Source of the DNA: Hyphomicrobiales bacterium
Lineage (GTDB): Bacteria > Pseudomonadota > Alphaproteobacteria > Rhizobiales > JACESI01
Reading direction: 5' to 3'
Length of the DNA: 64,000 nt
NCBI GenBank assembly: GCA_013911885.1
Contig: JACESI010000001.1
Location: forward strand, 368,966-432,965
Every line of letters begins with the position of its first letter. Within the stretch, counting starts at the first letter, position 1. Shown in pieces: positions 1 through 8,777 of the stretch. The notes beneath the pieces are model-generated. The model ran no database searches, had not been told where the DNA came from, and worked only from the letters and a program-made list of their open reading frames with translations. The position numbers and the translations under genes were made by a program.

Positions 1-109
1 GATAATCATTGGAGGCAAAATCAAGCCCGGCGCGGGGTTGCAGAGATCGGTAGCGGCCCCGCGCTTTCAGGGCATCGAGCGCATTCTGGAAGCCTTGAAG
101 ATCGCTCAT
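1..109 (-). CDS. bioF: 8-amino-7-oxononanoate synthase, N-terminal fragment
   Basis: Only the first 36 codons are in the window; the rest lies beyond the left edge. The fragment ends in LDFASNDY, matching the 'LDF(A/S)SNDYLGL' block near the N-terminus of PLP-dependent 8-amino-7-oxononanoate synthases, which condense pimeloyl thioester with alanine in biotin synthesis. The ATG at 109 overlaps the bioB stop as ATGA, so the two genes are translationally coupled. Rhizobia commonly carry bioBFDAZ operons, which fits. Identification rests on this short motif plus context. Confidence 0.8.
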   Translation of the reverse strand, partial: MSDLQGFQNALDALKARGRYRSLQPRAGLDFASNDY

Positions 110-1095
110 CGCGGCGTGTCGGAACGCCCATCTGACCCCAACGGCATTGCCTCAAGGCCGAGGCGGGCGAAGAGGGCGGCGTCCTGATCCTCCTCCGGGT
201 TGCCGGCGGTGAGCAGCCGATCCCCGACGAAAATCGAGTTTGCACCTGCAAAGAAGCACATGGCCTGCAATTCATCGCTCATGTCGCTGCGGCCTGCCGA
301 CAGGCGCACATGGGATTTGGGCATCAGGATGCGGGCAAGCGCAATCGTGCGGACGAATTCGATCGGATCAAGCGGAGCCACCTCGGCAAGCGGTGTGTCC
401 GCGATCGGGATCAGCATATTGATCGGCACGCTTTCGGGATGCTGTTTCAGCGTCGCAAGGGTGAGCAGCATATCGACCCGGTCCATCTGCTTTTCGCCCA
501 TGCCGACAATTCCGCCCGCGCAGACCTTGATCCCGGCTTCGCGCACGCGGTTCAGCGTTTCGATCCGGTCAGCAAAGCTGCGTGTGGTGATAATCTCGGA
601 ATAATAGCGCTCGGAGGTGTCGATGTTGTGGTTGTAATAATCAAGCCCGGCCTCCCTGAGGCGGATCACCTGTTCATCATCGAGCATGCCGAGGGTCATG
701 CAGGTTTCCAACCCCATTGCCTTCACGCCCCCGACCATGGCTTCAAGGACTGTCATGTCCCGGTCCTTCGGTGATCGCCATGCCGCCCCCATGCAATAGC
801 GTGTCGCGCCGGCAGCTTTCGCCTTTCGCGCCTCGGTCAAAACTTTTTCGACTTCCATCAGTTTCGAGGCAGGCAACGTCGCGCCGTTTTTCGCTGATTG
901 GCTGCAATAGGCGCAATCCTCGGCGCAGCCGCCTGTCTTGATCGAGAGCAGCTTGCTGCGTTGCACCTGATTCGGATCGAAGAATTTGCGGTGCATACTG
1001 TGTGCCTGGAATAGCAGGTCATTGAAGGGCTGCGTGTAGATCACGTCCGCCTCTTCGCGGGTCCAGTCGGTTCGTATGGTGACGGTGTCGAGCAC
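106..1095 (-). CDS. bioB: Biotin synthase
   Basis: Radical-SAM enzyme of 329 residues that inserts sulfur into dethiobiotin in the last step of biotin synthesis. The CxxxCxxC cluster for the SAM-binding [4Fe-4S] is C57, C61 and C64. The ligands of the sacrificial [2Fe-2S] are visible at C101, C132, C192 and R264, each offset by +4 from the E. coli enzyme. Length is normal for the family. It is the first gene of a bioB-bioF unit running off the left edge. The 89-bp gap upstream shows no BioR-type box (TTATMKATAA), so regulation cannot be assigned. Confidence 0.97.
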   Translation of the reverse strand: MLDTVTIRTDWTREEADVIYTQPFNDLLFQAHSMHRKFFDPNQVQRSKLLSIKTGGCAEDCAYCSQSAKNGATLPASKLMEVEKVLTEARKAKAAGATRYCMGAAWRSPKDRDMTVLEAMVGGVKAMGLETCMTLGMLDDEQVIRLREAGLDYYNHNIDTSERYYSEIITTRSFADRIETLNRVREAGIKVCAGGIVGMGEKQMDRVDMLLTLATLKQHPESVPINMLIPIADTPLAEVAPLDPIEFVRTIALARILMPKSHVRLSAGRSDMSDELQAMCFFAGANSIFVGDRLLTAGNPEEDQDAALFARLGLEAMPLGSDGRSDTPR

Positions 1096-1184
1096 GGCGA
1101 AATTCCCTATGATCCTTGCATTTCAGGCTTGTTTACCGGGTTTTGGGCGGAGTGAACAGATCAAACCGGCAGATAATCACCATG

Positions 1185-2168
1185 TCAAAAAGTTTGACTG
1201 AGGAAAATAAATGTCACAGCGGTGAGGATCAGCGCCGTGAGGCTGAGGCTGCGGCTGTAAAGGGCAAGAGCCGTGGCGATATCCGCGCCGGTAAGGGTGG
1301 CCCGCCCGCGCCCCATCGTCGCAAGATCGACCCGCCTGTTGTCATAGGTTCGCGGCCCGCCAAGCCTGAGGCCGAGCGCCCCGGCAAGGGCCGCCTCCGG
1401 CCAGCCCGCATTGGGCGAGACGTGGTGGTCTGCGTCTCTCAGCATCGCTCTCAAGGCGGCTTTGCCGCTCCATTTCCGGCTGAAAAAGGCGACGATCGCA
1501 AAAAGACCGCCGGTCATGCGGGAGGTCGGATAATTTGCGATATCATCGAGCTTCGCCGCGGCAAATCCGAAAGCGCGATATTTTTCCGATTTGTGGCCGA
1601 TCATGCTGTCAGCCGTATTCACCGCCTTGTAAAGGGCTGCACCCGGCAGGCCAAAAAGGGCAAGATAGAACAACGGGGCAATCACCCCGTCTGCGGTGTT
1701 CTCGGCAAGACTTTCGACGGCGGCCTTCGCGATTTCGCTCTCATTCAGCGTTGCCGGATCGCGCCCGACGATTTTTGATACCGCAAGCCGTCCGGCCTCA
1801 AGGCCCTGTGTCAGCCCCTCCGCCACCGCGCGGACATGGCTGCCAAGGGATTTCTGCGCAATCAGGCTGGTCGCAAGCAGCGCCTCGATTAAGAGGCCGC
1901 CCGGCAGCGCCCGCAGCGCGCCGCTCACGAGACCAGAAAAGATGAGCGTTGCGAGCAGGAGCGCGAAAAGCGCGAAAGCCCCGTTGAGGCGGCGCCATTC
2001 GAATGTCAGGCTGTCCCGGTTTAAAAGCCGGTCCGACAATCCGATGAGCCAGCCCATCCAGACCACCGGGTGACGTACCATCCGGTATAATCGGTCGGGA
2101 TAGCCGATGAGACGCTCGAAAAGAAGCGCGATCAGGGCAATGACAAGATTGGCAGCGAGATAGCTCAT
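1185..2168 (-). CDS. cobD: Adenosylcobinamide-phosphate synthase (CbiB/CobD)
   Basis: Integral membrane protein of 327 residues that attaches the aminopropanol (phosphate) arm to adenosylcobyric acid. The family pattern is clear: a hydrophobic N-terminus with HPVVWMG, the AKAAVESLAENTADGVIAPL-like central segment, VNTADSMIGHKSEKYRAFG, and SPNAGWPEAALAGALGLRLGGP near the C-terminus. Its ATG overlaps the cobC stop (ATGA), making it the last gene of a cobB-cobQ-cobC-cobD unit. Note the naming clash: this is CobD in the Pseudomonas denitrificans scheme and CbiB in Salmonella. Confidence 0.95.
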   Translation of the reverse strand: MSYLAANLVIALIALLFERLIGYPDRLYRMVRHPVVWMGWLIGLSDRLLNRDSLTFEWRRLNGAFALFALLLATLIFSGLVSGALRALPGGLLIEALLATSLIAQKSLGSHVRAVAEGLTQGLEAGRLAVSKIVGRDPATLNESEIAKAAVESLAENTADGVIAPLFYLALFGLPGAALYKAVNTADSMIGHKSEKYRAFGFAAAKLDDIANYPTSRMTGGLFAIVAFFSRKWSGKAALRAMLRDADHHVSPNAGWPEAALAGALGLRLGGPRTYDNRRVDLATMGRGRATLTGADIATALALYSRSLSLTALILTAVTFIFLSQTF

Positions 2169-3169
2169 GGGCAGAGCGCCTGTTCAAGCCGCAGGAAACC
2201 CGCCTCATCGGCGGGAAGACCGATCCTCAGCCAGCGCGGGTCATAGTCAAAACGGCGCACATAGATTTGGTGCTCAAGGAACCGCAGAAAAAGGCGTGGC
2301 GCTTCTTCGCTTTCAATCAGACGGAAGAGCGACGTTCCTTTATCGGCCGAAAATCCGGACGCCTCAAAAAGTCCTGCAAGGCGTGCCGCCTGTTTCTGAA
2401 GATGGAGCTTTGTTTCGGCCTGAAAGCTTAGATCTTCAAGCGCAAGGCGGCCAAGATGGAGCGCCGGGCCACTCACGGCCCAAGCGCCAAGGTGATCGTT
2501 GAGGCGCGCGGCAAGCGCCGGCGGCGCAATCGCAAAGCCCAGACGAACACCGGCGAGGCCGAAGAATTTGCCCAGGGATTTCAGAATGAGGACATTTCCC
2601 CCGGCGACAAGATCGACCGCCGATGGCTCATCCATGACATCGCCAAAGGCTTCATCGACAACGAGAAAGCCACCCGCCTGCTTCGCCTTCGTAGCATGAG
2701 CGCTCAGCCATGAATGGGACACGACCCGCCCGTCCGGGTTGTTTGGATTGACGATAATGGTGATTTCGGAAGGGCGCGCCTCGACAGGATCGGACAGGAC
2801 GCGCAGGTTGCGCCCGCTCTGGTCCCAGACGCGCGCATGATCGCCGTAAGTTGGCGTCAGAACCGCGACAGGCCGGTCGGGTAGAACCAGCGGAAGCAGC
2901 CGGATCAGCAGCGCGCTCCCGCCCGCCGCAACAATATGGTCGGGCGACGGGGCCTTGTAATAGGCGCACGCGGCTTGGATCAGGTTCGTCTGGCCAGCCT
3001 TGTCCGGCAGGCGGTGGAAGGCAGAAGGCGGGATCGCGGCCACTGGATAAGGGATGGGGTTGATGCCGGTCGAAAGATCGAGCCAGTCGGATCTGGCACC
3101 CGCATCAAATCCTGCTGCACGGGCGAGCGCCATCGCCTCATCAAGATCGCCGCCATGAACCATCGTCAT
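2165..3169 (-). CDS. cobC: L-threonine-O-3-phosphate decarboxylase
   Basis: PLP-dependent class I/II aminotransferase-fold protein of 334 residues that makes (R)-1-amino-2-propanol phosphate for the nucleotide-loop arm. Visible features: [13 protein letters not shown] near the N-terminus, NPNNPDG at 141-147, the PLP-contacting aspartate in VVDEAF (D172), and the Schiff-base lysine in [10 protein letters not shown] (K201). The ATG at 3169 overlaps the cobQ stop as ATGA, which decides between it and a second in-frame ATG two codons later. Its product is the substrate partner of the membrane enzyme encoded next. Confidence 0.95.
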   Translation of the reverse strand: MTMVHGGDLDEAMALARAAGFDAGARSDWLDLSTGINPIPYPVAAIPPSAFHRLPDKAGQTNLIQAACAYYKAPSPDHIVAAGGSALLIRLLPLVLPDRPVAVLTPTYGDHARVWDQSGRNLRVLSDPVEARPSEITIIVNPNNPDGRVVSHSWLSAHATKAKQAGGFLVVDEAFGDVMDEPSAVDLVAGGNVLILKSLGKFFGLAGVRLGFAIAPPALAARLNDHLGAWAVSGPALHLGRLALEDLSFQAETKLHLQKQAARLAGLFEASGFSADKGTSLFRLIESEEAPRLFLRFLEHQIYVRRFDYDPRWLRIGLPADEAGFLRLEQALCP

Positions 3170-4647
3170 CTCCGCCCCTCCGCGGCAATGGCAAACAGCC
3201 GGTCGAGATCGATATGGGCCTCGAGATGTCGGGCAAGTCCGTCGAGGGTCTCCTCGATCAGCGCGCCATAGCTATTGCCAGAACCGGCAAAACCGATCCC
3301 TTTGAGAAAGGCTCGCCTGAAGCCGTCTTCGGCGAAGATGCCGTGCAGATAGGTTCCGGCGATCCGCCCGTCCGGGCTCACGGCGCCTTCGTCACGGGGC
3401 TCGCTGTGGCCGAGATCGCCGTTCAGAACGGCAAAGGGCCGCGCCCGCGCCGGGCCACGGCTGAGGCCGAGATGCATCTCGTAGCCGCGCATCGGCGCGC
3501 CGGTTTCGAGATGGGTCGCCATCCGCGTGATCAGCGCCTTGTTCGGCGTCAGCGTGGTTTCGATATCGAGAAGGCCAAGCCCTGCAAGGCTTGCCGCCGG
3601 ACCTTCGATCCCTTCCGGGTCGTGGATCATGCGACCGAGCATCTGATAGCCGCCGCAGAGGCCAAGCACCCGCCCGCCACGCCGGACATGCGCCTCTAGG
3701 TCGATATCCCAGCCTTGCGCGCGGAAATAGGCCATGTCGGCAAGGGTTGATTTCGAGCCAGGCAATAGCACGAGCGCGGCATCGCCCGGAAGCGCCTCCC
3801 CCGGCTGAACAAAGACGACCGAAACGCCATCTTCAAGACGCAAGGGGTCGAGATCGTCGAAATTGGCGATGCGGGAAAGCCGTGGCACGGCGATCTTGAT
3901 CGCACCAGCGCTGCTCAGCACCCGGTCAAGTGCCAGAGCATCCTCGGCGGGCAGGTTCCGTGCGGCGGAAAAATGCGGCACGACACCGGCAGATACCCAC
4001 CCGGTTCGCTCACGGATCATCCGCACACCATCATCGAAGAGGCGGATATCGCCATGAAAATTATTGATCAGAAAGGCCTTGATGCGCCGCGCGTCCGGTT
4101 CAGTCAGCACCGCCCTGGTGCCAATGAGCGAGGCGATCACCCCGCCGCGATGGATATCGCCGACGAGGAGAACCGGTACGTCGGCTGCTTCCGCAAAGCC
4201 CATATTCGCAAGATCATTGTCGCGCAGGTTGATTTCCGCAGGGCTTCCCGCTCCCTCGATCAGAACCAGATCGGCTTCCGCCTTGAGCCGCTGGTAGCTC
4301 TCCAGAATGGCGGGCAGAAAGCGGGCGCGCTCGCGGAAATAGTCCCGCGCGCTCATCGTGGCAACGCGCTTGCCCTGCACGATGACCTGCGATCCGATAT
4401 CCGTCTCCGGCTTCAGCAGAACAGGGTTCATGTGAACGCTCAATGGCATGCCTGCCGCCTGGGCCTGCAGGGCCTGCGCACGGCCGATCTCGCCGCCATC
4501 GGCGGTCACGGCGGCATTGTTCGACATGTTTTGTGGCTTGAACGGGCAAACGCGCATGCCGCGATTGCGATAGGCGCGGCATAGACCCGCGACGATCAGC
4601 GATTTTCCGACATCGGAGCCGGTGCCCATGACCATCAGGGCGCTCAT
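3166..4647 (-). CDS. cobQ: Cobyric acid synthase
   Basis: ATP- and glutamine-dependent amidase of 493 residues that amidates the b, d, e and g carboxyls of adenosylcobyrinic acid a,c-diamide. The N-terminal half is a P-loop synthetase ([10 protein letters not shown], then [11 protein letters not shown]); the C-terminal half is a class I-like glutaminase with the nucleophile cysteine in [11 protein letters not shown] and the histidine in GTYLHGIF. An ATG ten codons upstream exists, but 4647 is preferred because it overlaps the cobB stop as ATGA and gives the usual [12 protein letters not shown] start. Confidence 0.96.
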   Translation of the reverse strand: MSALMVMGTGSDVGKSLIVAGLCRAYRNRGMRVCPFKPQNMSNNAAVTADGGEIGRAQALQAQAAGMPLSVHMNPVLLKPETDIGSQVIVQGKRVATMSARDYFRERARFLPAILESYQRLKAEADLVLIEGAGSPAEINLRDNDLANMGFAEAADVPVLLVGDIHRGGVIASLIGTRAVLTEPDARRIKAFLINNFHGDIRLFDDGVRMIRERTGWVSAGVVPHFSAARNLPAEDALALDRVLSSAGAIKIAVPRLSRIANFDDLDPLRLEDGVSVVFVQPGEALPGDAALVLLPGSKSTLADMAYFRAQGWDIDLEAHVRRGGRVLGLCGGYQMLGRMIHDPEGIEGPAASLAGLGLLDIETTLTPNKALITRMATHLETGAPMRGYEMHLGLSRGPARARPFAVLNGDLGHSEPRDEGAVSPDGRIAGTYLHGIFAEDGFRRAFLKGIGFAGSGNSYGALIEETLDGLARHLEAHIDLDRLFAIAAEGRR

Positions 4648-5996
4648 GGTGCATCGCTCCCATAAATGACCTGCCAATCGGGTGCAATCACATGAGCGTA
4701 GGACCCCATCACCCGCCCGATCGCCAGACCCATCGGGAAGGACGTGTCGCCAGAACTCGTCGCAGCGTGAAAAAGCGGCACATCGGGGGCAGGCGATACC
4801 GCCGTTCCACCACGGGTCTGGGAAAAACGGGAATAGTGAAATTCATGCCCGCGCAGGGCTTTTGGCCAGGGCAGCGCGCTTGCATGACACAGCTTGCGAT
4901 AGCCGAGATGGCGCACCGGCTGCACCATGCTGGTGGTGACCGGAAGCAACCCCGCCATCGGATGGGAAGTGCCTTCGGCATCGATCAGGGCATCACCCAG
5001 CACCATGAACCCTCCGCATTCGCCATAGACAAGCGCGGTTTCTGCAACCTTACGCAACCCGTTGAGAAAGACGGTATTGGCCGATAGTCTCTCAGCGTGA
5101 AGCTCCGGGTATCCACCGGGTAGAAACACGGCGTCCGCCGTCGCGATCGGCGCTTCGTTCGCGAGCGGAGAAAACGGCGCGATTTCCGTTCCCGCCTGAT
5201 GCCAGTGATCGAGAAAATGCGGATAGCAGAAACTGAAGGCATGATCGCGCGCGACAGCAATCCGCTGCCCGAGCGGGGCAAGCGGCATTTCCCGGTCACT
5301 GCCAGGCCAAACCGGGCTGCACAGAGCGGCCAGAAGATCGAGATTGACGACCTCGGCAATCCGCCCGGCGGCACGCTCGATCAGGGCATCAAGATCGCCA
5401 TGTTCCGCCGCCTGAACAAGACCGAGATGGCGCGAAGGCAGGATAAGGGCCGTATCGCGTTTGAGAGAACCGAGAACAGGAAGCCCGACGCTTGCCGCCG
5501 CATGCTCCAGAATCGTTTGGTGGCGGGCGCTGCCGACATTGTTGAAAATCACCGCTGCAAGGCGAATATCCGCCCGATAGGTCATGAACCCCTTGAGAAG
5601 CGCCCCTGCCGATGCCCCTTGCGCTTTTGCATCGACCACCAGGATGACGGGAAGATTGAGGGCTGCCGCGATATCAGCGGTCGAGCCATAGCCATCGTCC
5701 GCGCCATCGAAGAGGCCCATCACGCCTTCGACGATCAGAACAGAACCCTCGGCGCAAGCGGCACCCGCCGCGCGGACCGCCTGTTCCCCCATGGCCCACG
5801 AATCGAGATTGCGCGAGGGGTGGCCTGAGGCCGCCTTATGAAAGGCGGGATCGATATAATCCGGGCCAACCTTCGCACCGCGAACCGGCACGCCCGCCCG
5901 CGTGAGCGCGCGCAGAAGCCCGAGTGTCACCAGCGTTTTTCCCGCACCCGAATGGGGCGCGGCGATCACGCAACCTGTTCCCGTTTGAAAACCCAC
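4644..5996 (-). CDS. cobB: Cobyrinic acid a,c-diamide synthase
   Basis: Glutamine-dependent amidase of about 450 residues acting on the a and c side chains of cobyrinate (or hydrogenobyrinate). The P-loop is [13 protein letters not shown], followed by [12 protein letters not shown]; the C-terminal glutaminase has its cysteine in [12 protein letters not shown] and a histidine in SYAHV. I place the start at a GTG (5996) with an AGGA six bases upstream; an ATG at 6053 is also in frame but would add an odd N-terminus and run into the 5' region of divergent cbiD. A second GTG at 5969 is possible. First gene of the cobB-Q-C-D unit. Confidence 0.93.
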   Translation of the reverse strand: MGFQTGTGCVIAAPHSGAGKTLVTLGLLRALTRAGVPVRGAKVGPDYIDPAFHKAASGHPSRNLDSWAMGEQAVRAAGAACAEGSVLIVEGVMGLFDGADDGYGSTADIAAALNLPVILVVDAKAQGASAGALLKGFMTYRADIRLAAVIFNNVGSARHQTILEHAAASVGLPVLGSLKRDTALILPSRHLGLVQAAEHGDLDALIERAAGRIAEVVNLDLLAALCSPVWPGSDREMPLAPLGQRIAVARDHAFSFCYPHFLDHWHQAGTEIAPFSPLANEAPIATADAVFLPGGYPELHAERLSANTVFLNGLRKVAETALVYGECGGFMVLGDALIDAEGTSHPMAGLLPVTTSMVQPVRHLGYRKLCHASALPWPKALRGHEFHYSRFSQTRGGTAVSPAPDVPLFHAATSSGDTSFPMGLAIGRVMGSYAHVIAPDWQVIYGSDAP

Positions 5997-6089
5997 GAAA
6001 AATCCTGCACCGTCCGCTTGACGCTTGATGTATAGAACGAGGCCATGGCGCACTCAACCAGCGATATGACAGGGGACGATGGTGATCCG

Positions 6090-6119
6090 GCGGGGGCTCG
6101 ACATCGCGCGCATCCCCGC
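6090..6119 (+). promoter_or_regulatory. GC-rich hairpin in front of cbiD
   Basis: GCGGGG at 6090-6095 pairs perfectly with CCCCGC at 6114-6119, ending just before GCAGG, the likely ribosome-binding site of the ATG at 6129. If cbiD starts at 6129 the hairpin lies in a short leader and could affect initiation. If cbiD instead starts at the upstream ATG (6045) the segment is coding. GGTGATCCGG and CCCCGCA here recall fragments of a cobalamin riboswitch, but the full conserved core is absent, so I do not call one. Confidence 0.25.
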
Positions 6120-6128
6120 AGGTCAACC

Positions 6129-7286
6129 ATGCAGGAGGTCGCTCCTCTCCGGCGCGGCTGGACCACGGGGGCTTGCGCCACAGCGGCCACGAAATCGGCG
6201 CTCGCAGCGCTTCTCTCCGGCGCGTTCCACGATCCTGTGACGATCATTCTGCCAAAGGGGGAGAAACCGTCATTTCCTCTAGCGCTGGAAGAGTGTGGCG
6301 CAGACTTCGCGCGTGCCGGCATCATCAAGGACGCGGGCGACGACCCGGACGTGACCCATGGCGCGATGATCATCGCGCGGGTGGCGCGGGGTCCGCAAGG
6401 CTCCGGCATTGTGTTTCGCGGGGGCGAGGGTGTCGGCACGGTGACGAAGCCCGGCCTGCCGGTCGCGGTCGGTGAACCGGCCATCAACCCGGTGCCGCGC
6501 CAGATGATGGAAGCGGTGGTGAGGGAGGAATGCGCGCTCGCTGGCGTTTCCGCGGATATCATCATCGAAATATCGGTCCCGGGTGGTGAGGCGCTGGCGC
6601 TGAAGACATGGAACCCGCGCCTCGGCATTGTCGGCGGGCTGTCGATCCTTGGCACAACGGGGGTTGTGCATCCCTTCTCCTGCGCGGCGTGGATCCATTC
6701 AATCCACCGCGGTATCGACGTTGCCCGCGCCGAAGGGCTGGGTCATGTTGCGGGAGCCACCGGCTCGACATCGGAGGCAGCGGTTCAGAAGCGCTTTTCA
6801 CTTCCGGATCATGCGATGCTGGACATGGGAGACTTTGCCGGAGGCATGCTCAAATATCTTCGCCATAACCCGGTCCGGCGGGTCACCATCGGCGGCGGGT
6901 TTGCCAAGATCACCAAACTCGCGCAGGGCTTCCTGGATCTTCATTCGGGCCGCTCGCAAGTCGATTTCGAGTGGCTTGCCGCGCGCGTGCTCGCGATGTC
7001 GGATGAGACTGGGGATACGACTGGGGATACGACCGGGGATACGACTGGGGATGTGAATGGGGACGTGAACGGGGCGCCGGAACTCGCCGCACAGATCCGC
7101 GCGGCGAACACCGCCCAGGATGCCCGTGAACGCGCCCTTGCCGGGGGCTTTGATCTTGCCCCTGTTGTCGCCCGTGAAGCGGCGGTAACAGCGCGCAGGG
7201 TGCTGAAGGGGGCGGCGATTGTGGTCGATGTCATCATCGTCGATCGAAGTGGCGCGATCATCGCGGAGGTGCTGGGCGATGGGTGA
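6129..7286 (+). CDS. cbiD: Cobalt-precorrin-5B C1-methyltransferase
   Basis: CbiD methylates C1 of the macrocycle in the cobalt-early pathway; it is not related to CobF of the aerobic route. LRRGWTTGACATAATKSAL is the family's N-terminal signature, followed by a GGEGVGTVTKPGL segment, GTTGVVHPFS, and the C-terminal half with GDFAGGMLKYL and TIGGGFAKITKLAQG. An in-frame ATG lies 28 codons upstream (6045), but homologous proteins begin close to the LRRGW motif and 6129 has a GCAGG six bases before it. An internal Gly-Asp-Thr-Thr repeat is encoded by a 12-bp minisatellite. The gene overlaps cobK by 8 bp. Confidence 0.92.
   Translation: MQEVAPLRRGWTTGACATAATKSALAALLSGAFHDPVTIILPKGEKPSFPLALEECGADFARAGIIKDAGDDPDVTHGAMIIARVARGPQGSGIVFRGGEGVGTVTKPGLPVAVGEPAINPVPRQMMEAVVREECALAGVSADIIIEISVPGGEALALKTWNPRLGIVGGLSILGTTGVVHPFSCAAWIHSIHRGIDVARAEGLGHVAGATGSTSEAAVQKRFSLPDHAMLDMGDFAGGMLKYLRHNPVRRVTIGGGFAKITKLAQGFLDLHSGRSQVDFEWLAARVLAMSDETGDTTGDTTGDTTGDVNGDVNGAPELAAQIRAANTAQDARERALAGGFDLAPVVAREAAVTARRVLKGAAIVVDVIIVDRSGAIIAEVLGDG
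7008..7075 (+). repeat. 12-bp in-frame minisatellite inside cbiD
   Basis: Tandem units of consensus ACTGGGGATACG start at 7008, 7020 and 7032, followed by drifted copies at 7044 and 7056 and a partial sixth. The repeat preserves the reading frame and encodes a Gly-Asp-Thr-Thr tetrapeptide repeat ending in Gly-Asp-Val-Asn copies. It sits in a linker between conserved parts of CbiD, so copy number could vary without destroying the fold. Confidence 0.9.
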
Positions 7287-8007
7287 GCGCTTTCTCATTC
7301 TGGGTGGCACAGCCGAGGCGCGGGCGCTCGCGAACCGGCTTCATGCGCTTTCCCGCGATGTCATTTCCTCGCTTGCCGGGCGCACCGACAATCCGCTTCT
7401 GCCTGATGGGTCGAGCCGGATCGGCGGCTTCGGCGGCGCTGAAGGCCTCGCGGCCTATCTCCGGATGGAAGCGGTCACCTGCCTGATCGATGCCACCCAT
7501 CCGTTTGCGGCACGCATTTCCGGCAACGCGACCGAGGCCGCGCACCGGGCGCGTGTGCGGATCGTGCGGTTGGAGCGGCCCCCCTGGCAGGCGGCAAAAG
7601 GCGATCAGTGGCATCATGTCCAGAGCCTCGAGGATGCGGTCGCCGCCCTGCCGGAAAAGGCGCGCGCCCTCGTCACCATCGGACGCCAGCAATTGGCCGC
7701 CTTTCTGGAGCGTGATGATATCCGCGTTGTCGCCCGCGCCATTGAAGCGCCGAAAATCACCATTCCGGCACACTGGACGATCCTTCTGGAGCGGCCGCCG
7801 TTCACCCTTGCCGCCGAAACCGCGCTGATGCGGGAGTACCAGATCGATGTTCTCGTTACCAAGAACGCGGGCGGCAGCGAGACATTCGAAAAGCTTCTCG
7901 CCGCGCGCGCCCTCAAAATCCCGGTGATCATAATCGACCGTCTGCCGAAACCGGCTGTCGAGACCTATGCTGATATTGACAGTCTGATGGCGGCGCTCAC
8001 CGGCTAG
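7279..8007 (+). CDS. cobK: Precorrin-6A (cobalt-precorrin-6A) reductase
   Basis: NAD(P)H-dependent reductase of 242 residues (CobK/CbiJ family) that reduces the macrocycle before the CobL step. The N-terminal nucleotide-binding signature is FLILGGTAEARALA; later blocks include LIDATHPFAARIS, RLERPPW, TIGRQQL and VTKNAGGSETFEKL, all typical of the family. I use the ATG at 7279, which sits inside the 3' end of cbiD (8-bp overlap) and gives the compact MGERFLILGG start. It converges with cobM, the two stops overlapping by 4 bp. Confidence 0.95.
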   Translation: MGERFLILGGTAEARALANRLHALSRDVISSLAGRTDNPLLPDGSSRIGGFGGAEGLAAYLRMEAVTCLIDATHPFAARISGNATEAAHRARVRIVRLERPPWQAAKGDQWHHVQSLEDAVAALPEKARALVTIGRQQLAAFLERDDIRVVARAIEAPKITIPAHWTILLERPPFTLAAETALMREYQIDVLVTKNAGGSETFEKLLAARALKIPVIIIDRLPKPAVETYADIDSLMAALTG

Positions 8008-8777
8008 GCTGGTTTTTTCTTTCCCCTGTTGCGCAGCACATGGGCGTAATCGGCGTGATAAAGCGCGCTGTCACGGAAATTCTGCTCCCGGAACACCTTG
8101 CCGACAAAGATCAGCGCCGTGCGGGTAATCTTTGCAATCCGCACCTTCTCGCGGATATCGCAAAGCGTGCCGCGAATAATTTCCTGATCGGGCCATGTTG
8201 CGCGGTAGATCACGATCACCGGGCAATCAGCGCCATAATAAGGCGTGAGTTCTTCCTCGATATGTTTCAGGTTGCGGATCGAGAGGTGGATCGCAAGTGT
8301 CGCGCCCGATTGCGCGAAGGTCGCAAGGTCTTCGCCCATTGGCATGCCGGACGCCTTGCCCGCCGTGCGGGTGACGATGACTGACTGGGCGATTTCAGGA
8401 AGCGTGAGTTCGGTCCTGAGTTCTGCCGCCGCCGCCGCATAAGCGGGCACGCCCGGCACGATTTGGTAATCTATCGCAAACTGATCGAGCCGCCGCATCT
8501 GCTCTGCAATCGCCCCATAAAGCGACGGATCACCGGAATGAACCCGCGCCACATCCTCGCCCCGCTCATGGGCCGAGCGGATTTCCGCGATAATCTCATC
8601 AAGGTGCATTGCAGCCGTGTCGAGAACGCGCGCACCCGGCGGTGCGGCGGCAACGATCGCCTGAGGCACCAGCGAGCCTGCATAAAGGCAGACCGGACAG
8701 CGTTCGATCAAGCGCAGGCCGCGCACCGTGATAAGGTCTGGCGCGCCGGGACCGGCGCCGATGAAATAGACCGTCAT
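8004..8777 (-). CDS. cobM: Precorrin-4 C11-methyltransferase
   Basis: Tetrapyrrole methylase of 257 residues (CobM/CbiF). MTVYFIGAGPGAPDLITVRG is the N-terminal SAM-binding signature; YAGSLVP, ARVHSGDPSLYGA and VPGVPAYAAAAA follow in the expected order. It is the last gene of a long minus-strand operon, its ATG overlapping the stop of the upstream cbiG-cobJ fusion by 4 bp. Confidence 0.96.
   Translation of the reverse strand: MTVYFIGAGPGAPDLITVRGLRLIERCPVCLYAGSLVPQAIVAAAPPGARVLDTAAMHLDEIIAEIRSAHERGEDVARVHSGDPSLYGAIAEQMRRLDQFAIDYQIVPGVPAYAAAAAELRTELTLPEIAQSVIVTRTAGKASGMPMGEDLATFAQSGATLAIHLSIRNLKHIEEELTPYYGADCPVIVIYRATWPDQEIIRGTLCDIREKVRIAKITRTALIFVGKVFREQNFRDSALYHADYAHVLRNRGKKKPA

Noticed and set aside
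1096..1184. Search for a BioR operator upstream of bioB
   Set aside because: No TTATMKATAA-type palindrome is present; only a loose ATAAT match at 1170-1178.
6061..6128. Possible cobalamin riboswitch before cbiD
   Set aside because: Fragments such as GGTGATCCGG and CCCCGCA occur, but the conserved B12 box and the GCCACTG and AAATCC core elements in order are missing.
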